Positions 33,380 through 33,409 of a stretch of 33,409 nucleotides of DNA are shown here, piece after piece (position 1 is the first letter of the stretch; the number at the start of each line of letters is the position of its first letter). Source of the stretch: Marinobacter algicola DG893 (GTDB taxonomy: Bacteria > Pseudomonadota > Gammaproteobacteria > Pseudomonadales > Oleiphilaceae); contig NZ_ABCP01000037.1 in assembly GCF_000170835.1 (NCBI RefSeq), positions 1-33,409 of the forward strand, read 5' to 3'. The notes below the pieces were generated by a model. It had not been told where the DNA came from. It did not search any database and saw only the letters and a list, made by a program, of their open reading frames with translations. A program made the translations under genes and the position numbers.

Positions 33380-33409
33380 AGGTGTTCCGATTTTGGTGCT
33401 GGAACCGGA

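Noticed and set aside
1..33409. Mobile elements, CRISPR arrays, prophage or tRNA genes
   Set aside because: No transposase, integrase, repeat-spacer array, phage protein or cloverleaf was seen, and gene content and base use look uniform and chromosomal.

Overview
The window looks like a chromosomal housekeeping segment of a marine gammaproteobacterium, most likely Marinobacter or a close relative. That is an inference. It rests on a GC-rich sequence, a FadE-type acyl-CoA dehydrogenase, a rubA-rubB rubredoxin pair beside hpt-ubiC-ubiA-phoB-phoR (an order recalled as similar in Pseudomonas), a PanP-type decarboxylase and several cyclic-di-GMP proteins. I found no tRNA, rRNA, insertion sequence, prophage gene or CRISPR array.

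Layout. 1-2150 (+): the 3' end of fadE, a CrcB fluoride channel, a cold-shock protein with its terminator, and plsC. 2160-2975 (-): an exported dienelactone hydrolase-like protein, divergent from ald and a GST-like protein (3135-4849), followed by a Yip1-type membrane protein and a Tat-exported PhoD-type phosphatase lipoprotein (to 7467). 7497-8515 (-): an HPP-family membrane protein translationally coupled to a membrane-anchored glutaredoxin-like protein. 8762-10438 (+): ilvD. 10444-12078 (-): a membrane EAL protein. 12334-13754 (+): pbpG and a stand-alone asparaginase domain. 13755-16832 (-): rsuA, a YdjM-like membrane protein and a lytic transglycosylase. 17055-17912 (+): a response regulator with a PilZ-like tail. 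17931-22185 (-): hpt-ubiC-ubiA-phoB-phoR, with a PhoB box ahead of phoB. 22449-24744 (+): rubA-rubB and tesB. 24759-29065 (-): a 7TMR-DISM/degenerate-GGDEF/EAL protein, a MioC-like flavodoxin and a GGDEF cyclase. 29294-31225 (+): pit and a small unknown protein. 31232-33379 (-): panP and a DUF503/YlxP-like protein.

Themes. Phosphate: phoB-phoR with an apparent autoregulatory box, a PhoD phosphatase and a PiT transporter. Cyclic di-GMP: one predicted active cyclase with an inhibitory site, two predicted active phosphodiesterases, and a response regulator whose tail resembles PilZ but lacks its binding residues. Redox and lipid: rubredoxin and its reductase, flavodoxin, glutaredoxin, FadE, TesB and PlsC. 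Cell wall: PbpG and a lytic transglycosylase.

The most notable non-coding signals are a perfect 19-bp palindrome ahead of rubA, the Pho box, and several strong intergenic hairpins without U-tracts. I see no convincing wholly new multi-gene system. The best leads are the HPP-glutaredoxin pair, the REC-PilZ-like regulator, the rubA palindrome with a possible small ORF beside it, and the small protein after pit.
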